Shown here one piece after another: positions 1-15,000 of a stretch of 64,000 nt of DNA. The position numbers and the translations under genes were made by a program. Under the pieces are notes generated by a model that was not told the origin of the DNA, did no database searches, and was given only the letters and a program-made list of their open reading frames with translations. Each line of letters begins with the position of its first letter. Position 1 is the first letter of the stretch. The DNA is from Membranipora membranacea (lineage: Eukaryota > Bryozoa > Gymnolaemata > Cheilostomatida > Membraniporidae), in contig OU612070.1 in assembly GCA_914767715.1 (NCBI GenBank), positions 2,311,501-2,375,500 on the forward strand, read 5' to 3'.

Positions 1-57
1 TGTCCATAATAAAGTACATGATTACTAAGATCTAGGACTTCTAAGCTGTATTTACAG

Positions 58-3000
58 ATGGATCGAGGAGTTACCCCTGGGATTATTGGCCGATGGAGGA
101 TGTGCGTTCAGTCAGCGGTTTTGTTGGCCTACAGAATCTCGGTGCTACTTGTTACATGGCTACCTGCATGCAACATTTATATATGATACCTCAGGCTAGG
201 CAGTGTATTCTCAGTGCTAATGTGAGTGATGTGACATATAACAATCAGTATTAAAGCGAACAAATTGGGAGATTACCGTTTGTCTTCAATGTACCCCAAA
301 TCCCTTTCCCATCTCTCCGCCATTATTTTGCAAACATTCGATCAAATTAAACTTGCAACATGATTCAGATTTTCTGGATGTTCTTGATGAATTGAATGAT
401 TGCTTTACGTTTTGTTAAAAACTGACTTTCATTTCGTACTGCATTATCTAACAAAGAATGCGAAAATTTCATTTTTATCCTGGGTATGATCGCTGAATAT
501 ACAGCTACAAGTTATACATGTTACAATGTTACAATGTTAGGATATAGTTGTTTGTTTCATGTACTGTAAAGATATCTGGATAGCTGCTAATAAAATGTGT
601 TTTACATTTTACATGATTAATATTTTGTAGTGTGATGAGGTGGACGCAGTCTACGCTGAGACACTGAGGGAAATGAAGAAGATGTTTGCTTATCTCATGG
701 AGAGTGAGAGAAAATCATTCAATCCTACAAACTTCTGCAAGGTGTGTGTTTTTGAAGAGACTTACTATTCTCTATGTGATGGTTTTGATGACACTAAAAT
801 GTCATGGAATTGCATGCAAATGCAACCCTGTAATTTCACATCTTTACCAATGTCCTAAAATCCAGGCAGAGTGGATACAACATGGCATCTGCTAGAAACA
901 TAAGTTGAGCACCATCTCTAGGCCTTCTCTAGTGCAAAACTGTCACAACATAACATCTCACCTGTGTGTTGTTAAGTCCCTCATTCCTTTAATTTGGCAC
1001 TCTGTGCATTCACATAATCAATATTGTGAGCTGGGAATATGTACTCCTTGATGTTGGAAAGACAACTCTCAAACTCATTTAATTAATTGCCTCAAGACCT
1101 GTGTGGAGTTGTCGGCTCATTGATGTTGGAAGGATAACTCCTGTGTACATACATTAGTTTTTTGTCACATCAGGGAGGGTGGTCACATCTTCTGACACAT
1201 TGTGATGGTATATTTATACAGGTATATGAGATGGACAGACAGCCCCTGAACACGGGAGAGCAAAAAGACATGACAGAATTCTTCACTGATCTCATAACTA
1301 AACTAGAGGAGATGTCACCCCCACTTGTATGTTGGTTTCATTATTTTTATTTACTTTGTTAAATGACATTGATTTACATTATATCATTGTTAGCTCAGTC
1401 CAGCCATAACAGAGGAGTTATTATATACTACGTACCTCCTTCTTATCTCTTTATATAGGTATGAAGAAAATTGTATTAATCAAATCAGATGCTTAGTTAG
1501 TATAATCTTAGCAATGAATGCTCAATTATGAGAGGATCGATTTATGTTACTTTTTTCATCATCCCAATTAGAAATCTCTGGTGAAGACATTGTTTGGTGG
1601 AGTGACGTCTAATAATGTAGTATCTCTGGACTGTCCTCATGTCAGCTGTACACTAGAGGAGTTTTATACTATAAGGTGTCAGGTCGCTGATATGAAAACA
1701 CTCTATGTAAGTTCGAATGCAGATTCATGATACGGGTATTTCTTTAGGAAAAATATACTTTTGTGATCGATTAATTGATCAAGTATCACATGGTCTGAGC
1801 ATTTAATTCAATTTTAGTTTTATCTTAATTTAATTTTTTCTCTTACATCTGAGTTGCATTGGTACAAGGATCACAGTATTGGTTCACAGGAAGCGTTGAA
1901 TTTCATTTACCATAGATAACAAGTACACAATATAGAGTTGAATGTTGATGTGTTTCTAGGAGTCACTAGACGAGGTCTGTGTGAAGGACACGCTAGACGG
2001 AGATAACATGTACACCTGCTCAAAATGTCAGAAGAAAGTACGAGCTGAGAAGAGAGCCTGCTTTAAGAAGCTACCAAAGATACTGTGCTTCAACACTATG
2101 AGATATACCTTCAACATGGTCACTATGCTTAAAGAGAAGATAAACACTCACTTCTCATTTCCACAGCAGCTCAATATGGCCGACTATATGGAGAGCAATT
2201 TATTACAGGTACATACTTTTTTATGATTTCAAAAACGATTGCTGTGCAATTTGAACAGCACATGCAAGCAAGTGAAAAGTGTTGTTAGAAATGTTGAAAC
2301 ACACTGACATGGTATATTGGTTCATATGTATTTAACTTAGTTTAAACAAACTTTGACTTGACTTTTATAGCCAGAAAAGCTGGCAAGTAAATCGGAGAAG
2401 GACGGGACGGGCTCTGACAGCCCCTCACCCACCCCTACTACCAGCTCAGAAGAGAAACAGAACACAGAGTATGAGTTGATAGGTATTACAGTACACACAG
2501 GTACAGCCGACGGTGGACATTACTACAGCTTCATACGAGACAAGATCAACTGTGAGCCCGGCAAACCTGATAAATGGTGAGTGAATAAAAGTATGAAAGA
2601 AATTAAAATATATGGAAATGTTTTTCTAACAACACAAATGATTGAAGGCTATGTTATGCGTGCCTATTTTTATTCAATTAAATATTTAGCTTGAAGTATC
2701 ACTCACACCATTACCAATACAGGGGTTAACATACCAGATTGTTGAGTTAGCAGTACAGCTTATGATTCTCAAAAAAGAGACATGATTCAGTTTTGGGATA
2801 TTTTTAACTATGGCATCAAACTGTAGAAGTTGTTTACTGGCGAAAGAGCAACATAATGAGCTTATATCTAACATCATACATTGTAAACTATTCATTACTA
2901 CATTCTATATACAGGTTCCTATTCAATGACTCTGAGGTGAAGCCGTTTGATCCTGCACAGATAGCACAAGAGTGCTTTGGAGGAGAAATGACTAACACAA

Positions 3001-6000
3001 CATACGATACAATAGCGGATAAATTTGTAGATTTTTCTTTTGAAAAGGTTTGTATTAAACTTAGCAGATTTATTTCAATGCCATAATTCCAGTCAGTTTG
3101 ATAAGTTTCACCTACATTTTTATCAACAAAAATGGTTGCTGAAAGAAAGCAGTTCTACTCTCAACAGTCCTTCTTGGTTCTTAACAATATATTTTACTTT
3201 CAGACCAATTCTGCATATATGCTGTTTTACGAGAGAATAGAACGAGAGGAACCACCACGGCATAGACAATCAACCTCAGAACATCAACCACCACAGACAA
3301 CTCCCTCAGATACAAGCAGCCAATTAGCAAAGAGCTATAACTTTGAGCTGTCCAATGAGCTCGCAGATTGGATATGGAAAGATAACACAACATTCCTTCA
3401 AGATAAAAATATCTTCTGCCATAATTATTTTGGGTAAGTTGTTTTCAAACATACTCTCAATCAGAATTATAGTTTTTGACCCAGCATTGTCAAAAGGATA
3501 TATTGAGATGATTAATTTAGCCACTGCCATCTAGGTTAAATAACAAGTTATAATATGCACCTCCGCTGCTCTTGTAGGTTTATGTGGCAGATGTGTGCTT
3601 ATATACCGACGACACTACCTCGAGATGACAAGGCCTTACAGGTGCTCCCTGCACAGCTCAGCTCTTCATTCCTACTAGAGACCTTCATACATGCCAAAGA
3701 GAAACCAACCATGGTTCAGTGGATAGAACTTCTCACTAAACAATTCAACCAGTGTCCATCTGCTTGTGAGGTATGGTGCTATGTCTGATATGTTGAATCA
3801 TGGTCTCTGACATTACCTGGTCTCAACGGGATTCTTAAACATTGCAATATGGGAAACTCATTCACTACTCTTTTCTATAACTACGCTACGATAAATATTT
3901 TACATTTTCGCACAGTTGAGTTCTTGGTATATATTTATCCTTTGAGGAGTTTGTCTTGTGAAAGAATAATAAATAGTCAATTCATTCATCCAATGTAAAA
4001 TAACTATTCAAAGTAAAAGCAGTCCCATTTTTTGTTGATGACAATTTGTAAGAGGACAACTTTGTGAATAGTAAATCCCATGTAGCAACAATCACAAATT
4101 TAAGCTCAACGAAGCTTGTCACCCCGCGGGGTATACTGTTGTACATGTATGGTGGTTATATACATATTGTTATATTAACAGTGGCTGTTGGAGAAGATGA
4201 CAGGTAATGATCACTGGTCTAAGCAGATACTTATCGGATGTGGTAATCAGACTATTAGACAGATGTTTCAGAGGCTCATCATGCATGTTATCACACAGAT
4301 CAGGAATAAACACTACTCTAGTCACGGAAGTATCGGTACAGGGACCGTGTCTCAACCCTGGCTCCTCACTGATATCCCTGAGAAAAGGCATGGCCTACTG
4401 TTATATCACATATGTCTCATAGTGAAAGCATGTAATCCATCTCGTTTTGGTAAATTGTAATGAAAGGATATTTAGTATTCTTCATTAAATGTTGTCACAC
4501 ATGCTTGACCTGGAAAACTACTCTATTATAATGATATATTGAGAGTGTGGTCAAAATCTGCAACTATACATGACAAAATTAAGCAAACTTAGGTGCCGAA
4601 GTTTAAGAGCTCCCACCAGGCACAAAAGAAAGATTTGCGTTTGTAAACCACAAGAATTTATTAGGAAAGGTGAGGTAAATCGTCAATTTTGTCAATCCCT
4701 ATTGTCGGAAAATCATCAGTTTTATCCCATTTATTTGTATGTGCCTGAGATAATAGATTGATTTTCTCCATTATGCAGGACGGTGGTATCCGGGTTTATC
4801 TGTAAACAGTTACAGCTACTGGAGCAGGCTGACATGCAGCTCAGCGGCTGCCGATACCTCGCCGAGTATTTCACTTTTCTCTACGAGTTTGCCAGGCTCG
4901 GAGCTGAAGAAAAGAGATTTCTCCTCAAGAATGAATGTATCAGTATTATTATCACATTCTACCTGGGAGGTGGGGCGTCAGCAGCCCTCCCTGGATCTGC
5001 TAGTGAGAGATCTAAGTCTACTGACAGCAATGTAAGATTTTGGCGTACATATTTCTGCGGACACTTCTAAAATTAATATTATTGATTATAAGATTAGGAC
5101 AAAATAATAACCGGCATGTTATCTCATTACTTTATTTTACTTGAAGAAAATCTACTCCTAGAAATATTTGGTTTTTGTCAGAAATTTATTTCATTTCTTT
5201 TGAAGTGCTTGACTCAAGGAGTATACCAGCAGTCAAACCCTTTGTTGTTTTTGATAAGTCTCCTCAGCTGTACCACGTGCCGAGATTCCTAACACATGTC
5301 TGAATTGTGTGACATGTACGACATAGGCTACATGTGACATACGACATGCTTGACTTATACCTGTACGCTGTGTGTTTTCAGGGTCAGGACTCATCAGATG
5401 ATGATGAAGATGATGTTCTCACGGTACTAGCTGAGGAAAGATTCAAAGTGACCTCTCTAGAGAAAATGATAAACATCATAGCAATATTGGTTGAGAGCTC
5501 AAGAGTATTCAGAAACCTGCAGCTCTCTGATAAGGATATGGATCTGCTTGTTGGTGGCAAGGTGGGTTACAGCTGTTAGTAGTGGTATATACAATTTATA
5601 GTCTTGATTTGTTTTGCGCATTGGGCCTCCCTATAAAAGTATTCAGTGGATGATTAATGTTTCTTGAATAACTTTTAGTGATAGGAATATTCTTTGGTGC
5701 CAGGATGTCATTAAATAAAGACCATGATTTGAGTTTACTAGCTATGATAGTGAGATTAGTTAATTTTATTATATTTTTCATCCTTGCATACTTCAATGTA
5801 GTATATTTATTGACAGGGTATGAAGTTTATAGTAAACCAGATAAAGGATAATATAAATCCTCGTCAGACATGTCAGCTGATATTCTCACTGTGTAGGTGG
5901 AACGAGGAGTTAGCTATGGCTATAGTTAATACTATACTACATAACGCTGTCAAATCTCCCAGCCCTTATCATCACTGTCAGGTGTGTAATACACTACTAG

Positions 6001-9000
6001 CCCACTACTACTACACTACTAAACCTGTGATCGGCTCATCAGAAGACCACAGCTGATTAATCAAGTATTATGTGGCGCTGTATTTTTCAGTCGGTTTGTG
6101 ATACAATGTGATCACTGGTCATTAGGAAAGGGTTATGTGTAGAACTTGCATTATGGATGTTTGTTGTGAGATGTTTAACGGCACTCGTATTCTCTGTATA
6201 TTTATTGTAGTGTACATTTTGTTTCAGGCGTTTCTGAAGGTGCTGACTATGACTACAGAGCTGCCGGCAGACCCACCCGGACATCCTCACTTTACTGAAC
6301 TTATACTCTCCAAGTTCTGGCTGGTAAGGTTTCTCATTTCACTCTATTTAAATGCGCTGTTATAGGTTTTCACATGGGAACTGCTGTGTCCTTTGAATGG
6401 TGTAGGTTTTCCATCGATATATCTTATGTATCAATACATCACTTAATAATGTTAAATAGATGTTAATACAGCCTGCTCCTTTATTTCTCAGGTGTGTGAG
6501 AGCAAACCCCTACAGTTTCTTGAGTGGATGTCAAATCTGGTATGTCATAATCCTGTGGCACATGGCTGGATGCTGGAGAGGTTAAGGCTGTGGGTAGAAC
6601 CGTTCCTACTCAAGCATGCCATACCTAAAGTGAGAACATGGGCTATGTTACTATTAGTCTCATTGGTTCCTAGTCAGGCCTTCAGGAACTTTGCCCGCAC
6701 TGCTGGACAGATTGATAGAGTCGGTGCTTCTAATGAGCTGACTATCAAAAACCAGGCAAGTAATTAGTAAAGGCATCACTAATATAGAAAACCTCTCATT
6801 CTTGTTAGGAACATGAACATCATTGAACGTAGTCCACACGCTTGTCCACATAATGTATCATAGTTTTGTGACTACTTAGTACTACTTAGTCCATTCACTT
6901 CTAGATTCCACATTTTACCCATCAATGTAGAGTTTTATTAATAGATGCGCAAAACTTACTGAGATATAGCAGGTCACATGACTTGTCTTGTCCTATAGTT
7001 ACAATCAGCTATAGTCATACGAAAGTATAGTTGATGTCACAATTATCATCAGTGTACACGGATAAGTATCATGAATTCTTAAAAAAACTTATCTTTAGAT
7101 CACAAAAGTTTTCTGATGTACAAATGCAATAAAACCTCATTTGATAACTTGGTATAAGATTGAACTCCTATCCACATAGTGTTTATTAGTGTGATATTTA
7201 TACGCTATATACATACTTACAGATGAGTTCTGAAGCGCTGTCTATCCTACATGATATATACATGTACCTACTGGAGCTCATGCCCATGGCTAAACAGTTT
7301 GCTGATGTGGCCAAGTATGGAACCACTCAGCTTGTATCATATCTGACATTCCTCTCCCTGTGCCTTCTCTCTAAGGAGGAGAAACTCATGGTGAGCTAAT
7401 CATTTTATCACTGGGATATTAGTTTGGGGCATTGATTTCAAAGTCCCTGAGAATGTATTGACCCATGGCTTCTGTTTTTCCCTAGGGATCCTTGGCTGTG
7501 ACATCTCTCTAGTATGGGCAGCGATTAAATCTTCTCATGGTTTGACAAGAGAATGATTGCCATCTAAAAGCAGTCATTTCACGAATGATCCAATTTTACT
7601 TTGTTTATTTTGTAGTTCTCACCCTACTTCCCACACCTGTGGCAGATGTTTCAGCCTAAGATGACAGATCCACAGGTAGCTATTAATCAGAATAAGCAGT
7701 CACTGTTAGTCTTCTGGTATCACGCCTGTGTGGACTGCCCAGAGAACGTCACGCTTATCATCAACAACACATCAGTTACTAAGAACGTCGCTTTCAACTA
7801 CATTCTGTAAGTAAAAGTCATTTTCTGGAGCATCTCAAATCTGCTGGGCTAGTTGAGCTGAACATTCGGAAATTGTACATTATAGCTGAGAGCTATTCAG
7901 CCTCCATTAATAATAATGTGTGTAATCAAAACATACGAGCTCAACATGGACTTCTTTTGAAAATTAAAAAATCTCTCATCTACCTATCCCATTTGTTATT
8001 TTTTATTAAATTTCACGGTCTTATGTGTCACATGCTACGTTATTGGCAAAATGAAGTTAATTAAATAAATAAACCTCAGAATCAATGTACAAGTGCACTG
8101 TTTATCACATTGCAGGGCTGACCATGACGATCAGGATGTGGTAGCCTATAACAGATGTATGCTGCCGGCTTATTACGCTATACTAAAGATATGCTGTCAG
8201 AGATCGCGGCTATTCACACGGCATCTGGCTACTCATCAGAATATGATCTGGGCCTTCCAGCATATTGTTCCATTTCCTAGTCATTATAGTATGGTGAGTC
8301 TTACAAGTATTTGAAAATACTTTAGACAGATCACAGGTTTACTGAAGCAAGACACCATCATATAGCTTAGAATACATCCATTGTGCCCCCATCTCGCAAT
8401 GTAAACCTGATAAGGAGTGATATTTTGTAGGGTATTTTTAACGGTAACTTGTTTTCCACAGTTGGTTCAATTGTTAATATGAATTAAACATGAATGCCGA
8501 AAAATCATATGATGTAACAGCATATATGCCTCAGTATAAATCTCAAATATTGAACCGCTGATTGCCGAGGCAGTATTGAGGCATTTTAGCAGTAGTGGTG
8601 CCCCCAATAAATGTATTTTTACTAGAAGTACAGCCGGCATTGTCTCAGTATATGACAGTAATAGTATATCCCAATACTCCTCCCTCCTAAGATTATATAA
8701 TATATCTGATTGTATTATTTATCCTCCTGTAGGCGGTGGATGAGCTGTTAGCTATATTACAGTTAATAGTGACCACACACCAAGATGTCAGCCCTGAGGA
8801 GGAACAAGCCATCACCACTAGTAAACATAAGATACTAGCCATGTATCAGCATACACTCAATCCTAGGAATGACTGGCAATCACTGGTGGTGTAAGTGGAA
8901 TGTGTTTATTGAATATGAAGCAGATCAATATGGCTATGAGAGAAAGCACCCCTGACACCCTGTTATATTCATGTCTAAGTATCAGTGATGCACACTAATT

Positions 9001-12000
9001 GTCTACTGGGAGCCTCATCATCACAAACATTCCCTTGAACCAAAATTTCAATCATGAATTTAAAAAAAATATGATGCATCACTGACGTTTGCTCAATACA
9101 ATTCAAATCTATATGATCACTCTATATTGTACCACAGTACATTGTTCTGGTGGGCCTAAAGGACATAAGAACATAATACATACATACATAATACATAATA
9201 CATGCATACATAATACATATATACATAATACATTATAACATAATACATACATACATAATACATACATACATACATAATACATAATAACATAATACATACA
9301 TACATAATACATACATACATAATACATAATAACATAATACATACATACATAATACAGACATACATAATAACATAATGCGTTTGACTGATGTAAAGTTGAA
9401 CCAGAAAATTACACATAATATATTACATTATATTACAGAGTGCTGAAGATATTACTTGTGAACACAGACGATGTATACACCTGGGTTCTGATGTCAGGTT
9501 TAGCTTCACTGTCTGAGGCGTTTAGTTTTGTACACGGCATGTATCATGAGGCCACAGCCTGTCATGTTCTCACCGATATATGTGACTGCCTGTCAATCAT
9601 ATGCAGGTGCTTGAAGGTAGCTAACGACAGGATCGATGACGGCAATGACAGACAAGGTATAGTCACTACTTCATACTTGATACTGCTTCCCTCTTAATAT
9701 TTTGTGAAAAAAATGTATCAGTATTTAATACCTTTTTTTCACAACGTATATCATGTTAGTGATAGAAATGAAATCAATCAATCATCAATTTTTGCCGTAA
9801 GTTATTTGGCACGTTATGGAAAACATCCGTCTGCCACATAAAATATTGTATAATAACAACTGGTATACATTTTTCGGTAAATTTCATGCTTATAAAGCTA
9901 AGACTTCTCCGGGTTAAACTTTTTTTTATTACCGTCATTACAATTATGGTTATCATGGCACGTACGCTTAATTTGTATTATTGTAGCTCGAATCAGAATT
10001 GGGACCTCAGTTTTTTTAGTATATGTGTACATGTTTGATTTGTAGTTGTTTTTGTGGATGGAGCAGAGACTACAGTGTCTCTATTCAGTGTACTGAGTAC
10101 ATGGGAGAAATCATTCCTCATTAAGAACTGCCTAACTCTGCTAAACTCATACTCACCTTCTGAAGTACGCAGCTTTTCTCTCGGTATGTCACATATATAT
10201 CTGTAGACTTAATAATAAGTCTATGTATATATCAGAAGTCTCTTGAAACAATCTATTACCATGATGACTCCCTCTTATATCCTGAATGTTGTTTCTCATA
10301 TTTGGTCCGCCTATATGTGTTGTCCACAGACCAGTACTGAGATCGAATTGAGATGTTATTTCACAATTTCATGCTCATCAATATAAACAGTAACAGGTTT
10401 CATAAACCATGCATTCTCACAAGACTCTTACAATTTCACTGTCATTGTAAGTATTTATGTAATGTGAAACAGCTGCAATACCCTGATTTCCTGGTGCTCG
10501 TTTATGATGAGAATCTGTTTTATTTTTCTACAGATGCTCTGAAGAAGTTAGTTCACCTCTTACCTGAGACAGTAGTGGGTGATTTAGCCTCTCAGCTTCT
10601 CCCTAAACATGTCTTCTTCCAAGCTATCGAGTCCCCTAGTAATCACAGCTGTATGCTGGGGCCTTATCTACCCACCCGGCCCAGCAGTAAATCTCTACAT
10701 CCTCATGCTAAGATCAATGTCAGACCATCACACCCACAGTTTGGGATGTTCCTTCATCACAACATGCTACTGGACAGAGTAAAGGTATGTATAGATTTGT
10801 AAATTATGGTTTGCAAGCATATTCTATGTTTTGTTTATATATTTCTATTACCAGGCACCTAATCACTTCAACTAGGTAGTTCCCAACTTAATTCTGCTTT
10901 TCAATAACTTTTGATAATGTTTTAATGAAATGCCAGATTTCATTTCATTATAAATCTTCCCATGTATCCCCAAATCATAGGGATAAACACAATTGTCCAT
11001 CGGTCACAGCACTGTTGATCTCACTAACAGAGTTTGATAGGCCTGTCTTGTGAAATCTAAAGGCTTTGTAACATTGGAACTATGACAAGGACCAGATAGT
11101 GGGGAGTGCTTGTATATGGATTGCTCTTTGACATAGAGAGATGATAAATTCACTTTATACATTTGTTATTTCAGGGACAGGATGCGGTGTTTGATCAGGC
11201 ACTGAGCGAGTTCTACATGCCTTATCATATATTTGTTGATTTCATGGTCAGGGTTGCTGTCAACAAAAACTGTCTCAATAATGATCTAGTCAATCTAAGT
11301 AAGTTATTCTTCATGTATCATAATACATGTGTCATGAAACCCGAGTTGTCATACTGACAAAGTAGTCTCCAACTCCCTTTGCCCACTCATCCTATCTACG
11401 TGTGGGGCAGAGGAGTTTGCCATGTTAGCAGGGCTGATATATGTTATCCATCCTTGGTGTAGACATTACTACCTAACTATTACTTATTACTGTAAGTTGA
11501 TGGCTGAGCTCCCTTCGTTACTTAAGTAAATTTTGCAATAAATTCATTGAATATGGCAGCACAATGTTACTTATAATGGATGGATACATTCACTGATATT
11601 ATTATATTTTATAAACTATTGTTGTAATATAAGATTTTGTTCTTACCAAGTGGGCCCTGAAATATTCACAATTAAACCAACACTGATTATATATTATATT
11701 TACTAGGTGCGTTGGTGGCGTATGAAGGTATCCACCTACATTCTCCTTACTTTGCTAAGTTATGGTGTGAGATTTATCAGGCGCAGAAGACGGATAAGGA
11801 TTATATTAAACAGCTGTGTCAGTCTAATTATCTCATAGATTACATGGAGGCGATTCTACATGATGAGAGATCCTCTCTAAATAATCAGCATATATATCAG
11901 TTCTTTACATTCTACTTCAAACTGGTCAGTTCAAATACATCTCAATGTCTACTAGTGATCTTCAATTTTAGTGAGCTTAATATTGTATTGCAAAACTTTT

Positions 12001-15000
12001 GATTCATGGTTTAATCAAGGAGTGAACTCCTTGGGTTTATAATATACAAGCCGCTTGTTAACTACTGTCTCTGATTGACATGTGAGAACTCTCCCCATGC
12101 TTAATCATCGGCATGTACAAGCTAACAAAGTTACATTCAGTAATTGTTTTCTTTGATAGGCTTAACCATATAAGTACCCTTTATTTATATGATAATGTAT
12201 TTACATGTATTTATTTATATGTTGATTGTCACAAGTAACTCCAAGCTTGTCTGTGTTGTTAGGTTCATCAGATGGTCTTATGTGAAGAGACTAATGACTC
12301 TGGATCTGATTCTGTGGCTCTGACTACATCCATCAAGGAGAGTATAATACTACATAATCTATCAGCTACAAACCAACTACACTACCACTTCATTCATAAG
12401 ACACAGGCGGTATGTATACACATCTCTGTGATGTCATGAAACGCTGATGTCAGTTTGTCTGAAGAGGACAAAACTTCATTCATGATTGCAGTGAATAAAT
12501 TAGATAATCATGTTTGATTGAGTTTGCATGCATTCAGAGTTGTTCTCATTTACAGATACATTGGAGGCCCAGGAGGAAACAAATGCGAGTTCACGCAAAC
12601 TGGGTCAAAACATGTCGTTAATAACACACCTTTGTAACTGTAAAAGTCCAAGTGTCAAATCCATTATCTTTATTTATAATCAATGCTATAATTACCCGGT
12701 ACGGCTATAAGCCTTTAATAATTAATACGCTTCCGTTACTTGATGGTTTGCCGCAAGTCTTTAGTTAGCATTATCCCCACCTTAGTATAGATTCTCTTTG
12801 GAAACTTTAAGATACTCAGGTGCAATTAATTGTTTTTTTTCGACCTGCGAGATGTTACCGCAGAAAACCTGAATTGGTTTTTAGTTAATTTTCAACAACA
12901 TTTTTATTAAATGTTATGATGCATAACTTATCATGGCCAAAGTTGTTTTACCACACTATTTGTAAGAGGGCAGGTTTTGAGTCGGGTCCCTGATCAATGG
13001 TCAACAACTCATACTTACCTGGCACAGGGGCATCTAGGATCAATAAGCTAGATCCCCCAAGAAGAGGCCTTACCATTGCACTTCGGTTTGGCTGGCGCTT
13101 GCGATTGCCCCAAATGTGGGTAACTCGGGTGCGTAATTTTTGGTAGTGGGGGACTGCGTTCGCGCTATCCCCTAGCATTAAAACAATGAAAAGTCCCTTA
13201 GAAAATGTTCCAATCAACACCTCAGACTTAATAATTACTATTAAGTCTAAGATGTTGACTGATTCCGAAATGACTTAGGTTTCACCTTGATAACCAATGA
13301 ACAGCAAAAGAATTGTTGACTCTTCAGTGTAAGTTACAAGTGGTCTTAACTGAGCTCCAAAAACATCTGCATACTGCCCACCAAAAACTGTTGAAAATGA
13401 CATCTACAAATATGTTATTCAGTGTCTAGGCTGTCTACGTTATTATGAAACTAGATAACAGAACTCAATTAATTGTATATTTAACGCTTTGGCAAACAAC
13501 CTGCTCCAAACTTCAGTCAAGCTGACTATGGGTAGAAAAGTCATGTAATCCTTATTTCAATTATTACAGGACTTGAGGGCGCTGCTTCTCATATACAAAG
13601 TTCAGCCACCGACTGAACACGACCGGTATGTCATCAAAGCTCTCACTACAGCTAAGAAACTCTGTATAGAGTTCAAAAATCGCCTTAAGAAAATAATCAG
13701 GGAAACAACGAGTAAGCTACAAGATCGCTCAGACTCATCTAAAGTGGAGGAAAGTTTGAGAGAGACGACTGAAGTCAGTGAAACTGAGGATAAGAAATCT
13801 CCAGGAGGAAAGTCCAGTGATGATGATCAGCAGGTATAATTATATTTGTCTCAATGATAATGAGTGTGTGTGGCTGCCTGTATTACTGATATATTTCAGC
13901 CTTAGTCTTTCCAATGAGTTGGTTACCTGCTCTTTTTGCAGTGTCATCTTGGTGCATTCATTTCTAGAAACAATATTCACAACTATTTCAAACAAGCTCA
14001 TGTTGTGTTACAATGATGTTTTGTCTTTGAAACCTGATAGTACAATCTCACTGCAGGTACCAACAAAGAAGAGAAAGGTGTCCCCTCCTCACACTGCTAC
14101 AAGTGAAGAACACATTGTACAGCAGAACAGCAGCAGTATTGTAGAAGGTGTGTTACCTTATGATGTACTCATATTTCGTACATTTGCTTGCAAATAAAAC
14201 AGACCATCCGCTTTGTGGAAGCGCTGACATTCCAAACATATGATAGAGCTCCGCAGCAAATGTTTAGACAAGTTTATCTAGGCTTATTCTATGGACTCCA
14301 CCATTTGGAAGTAATATATAACAAGACTACATAGCAGGTAGATTGTTTGGCATCCCTATAATCTTGTCGTGTGGTCATCATGTAGATGCGCTACCAAACT
14401 TAAATCTTAGCAGCAAAAGTTATATGTCAATAACGACAAAGATTCAGAGAAAACTGTAGCTTAAATGATTCTCTCATTATGTCATTTCTCAGGTGTTATT
14501 GCACTGTATATTTTTCAGACCCATCACCGAAGGTTACTATTGAACATCGTCCTGCTCCTGATGGCAAATCTGCCTCAAGTAACAAACAAATTAAAGGTTC
14601 CAGTCGATCTAACTCCTCTGTAAATAAAGGAAAAGGTCCGGCCAAAAAACCTGCTAACCGTCCTGGTCCGAGGTCAGTGTGTTAGGTTTACTTAATCTGT
14701 CACTGCTACTTAGAATATCTGAGTAAAATCTCTAAAGTTATTCTGTGTATTCAAGTTATTCTCAGTGGTCATCAAGCAAGAAGTCTCCATGCTGTCAATT
14801 CTGAAAAAGGAGCAACATGAAAATTGACTATGACTATGGTGATCTAATGGTTGTTTAAAGAATCAGATTTACAGATTTGACAGGTACCCTTTGCAGCTTG
14901 TAGTATTAAAGCTCATGGATGTTCTGAAAGAGAATCAGTGCTACTTGTCAAATTGCTGCTATCAATTTATAGTTTGAAATGTACTCCAAAGCTTGGAAAT

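Noticed and set aside
9109-9416. Two long minus-strand open frames rich in Tyr/Cys/Met
   Set aside because: They are translations of the ACAT microsatellite in a USP34 intron.
12948-13220. 90-codon minus-strand open frame
   Set aside because: It is the antisense of the U1 snRNA gene.
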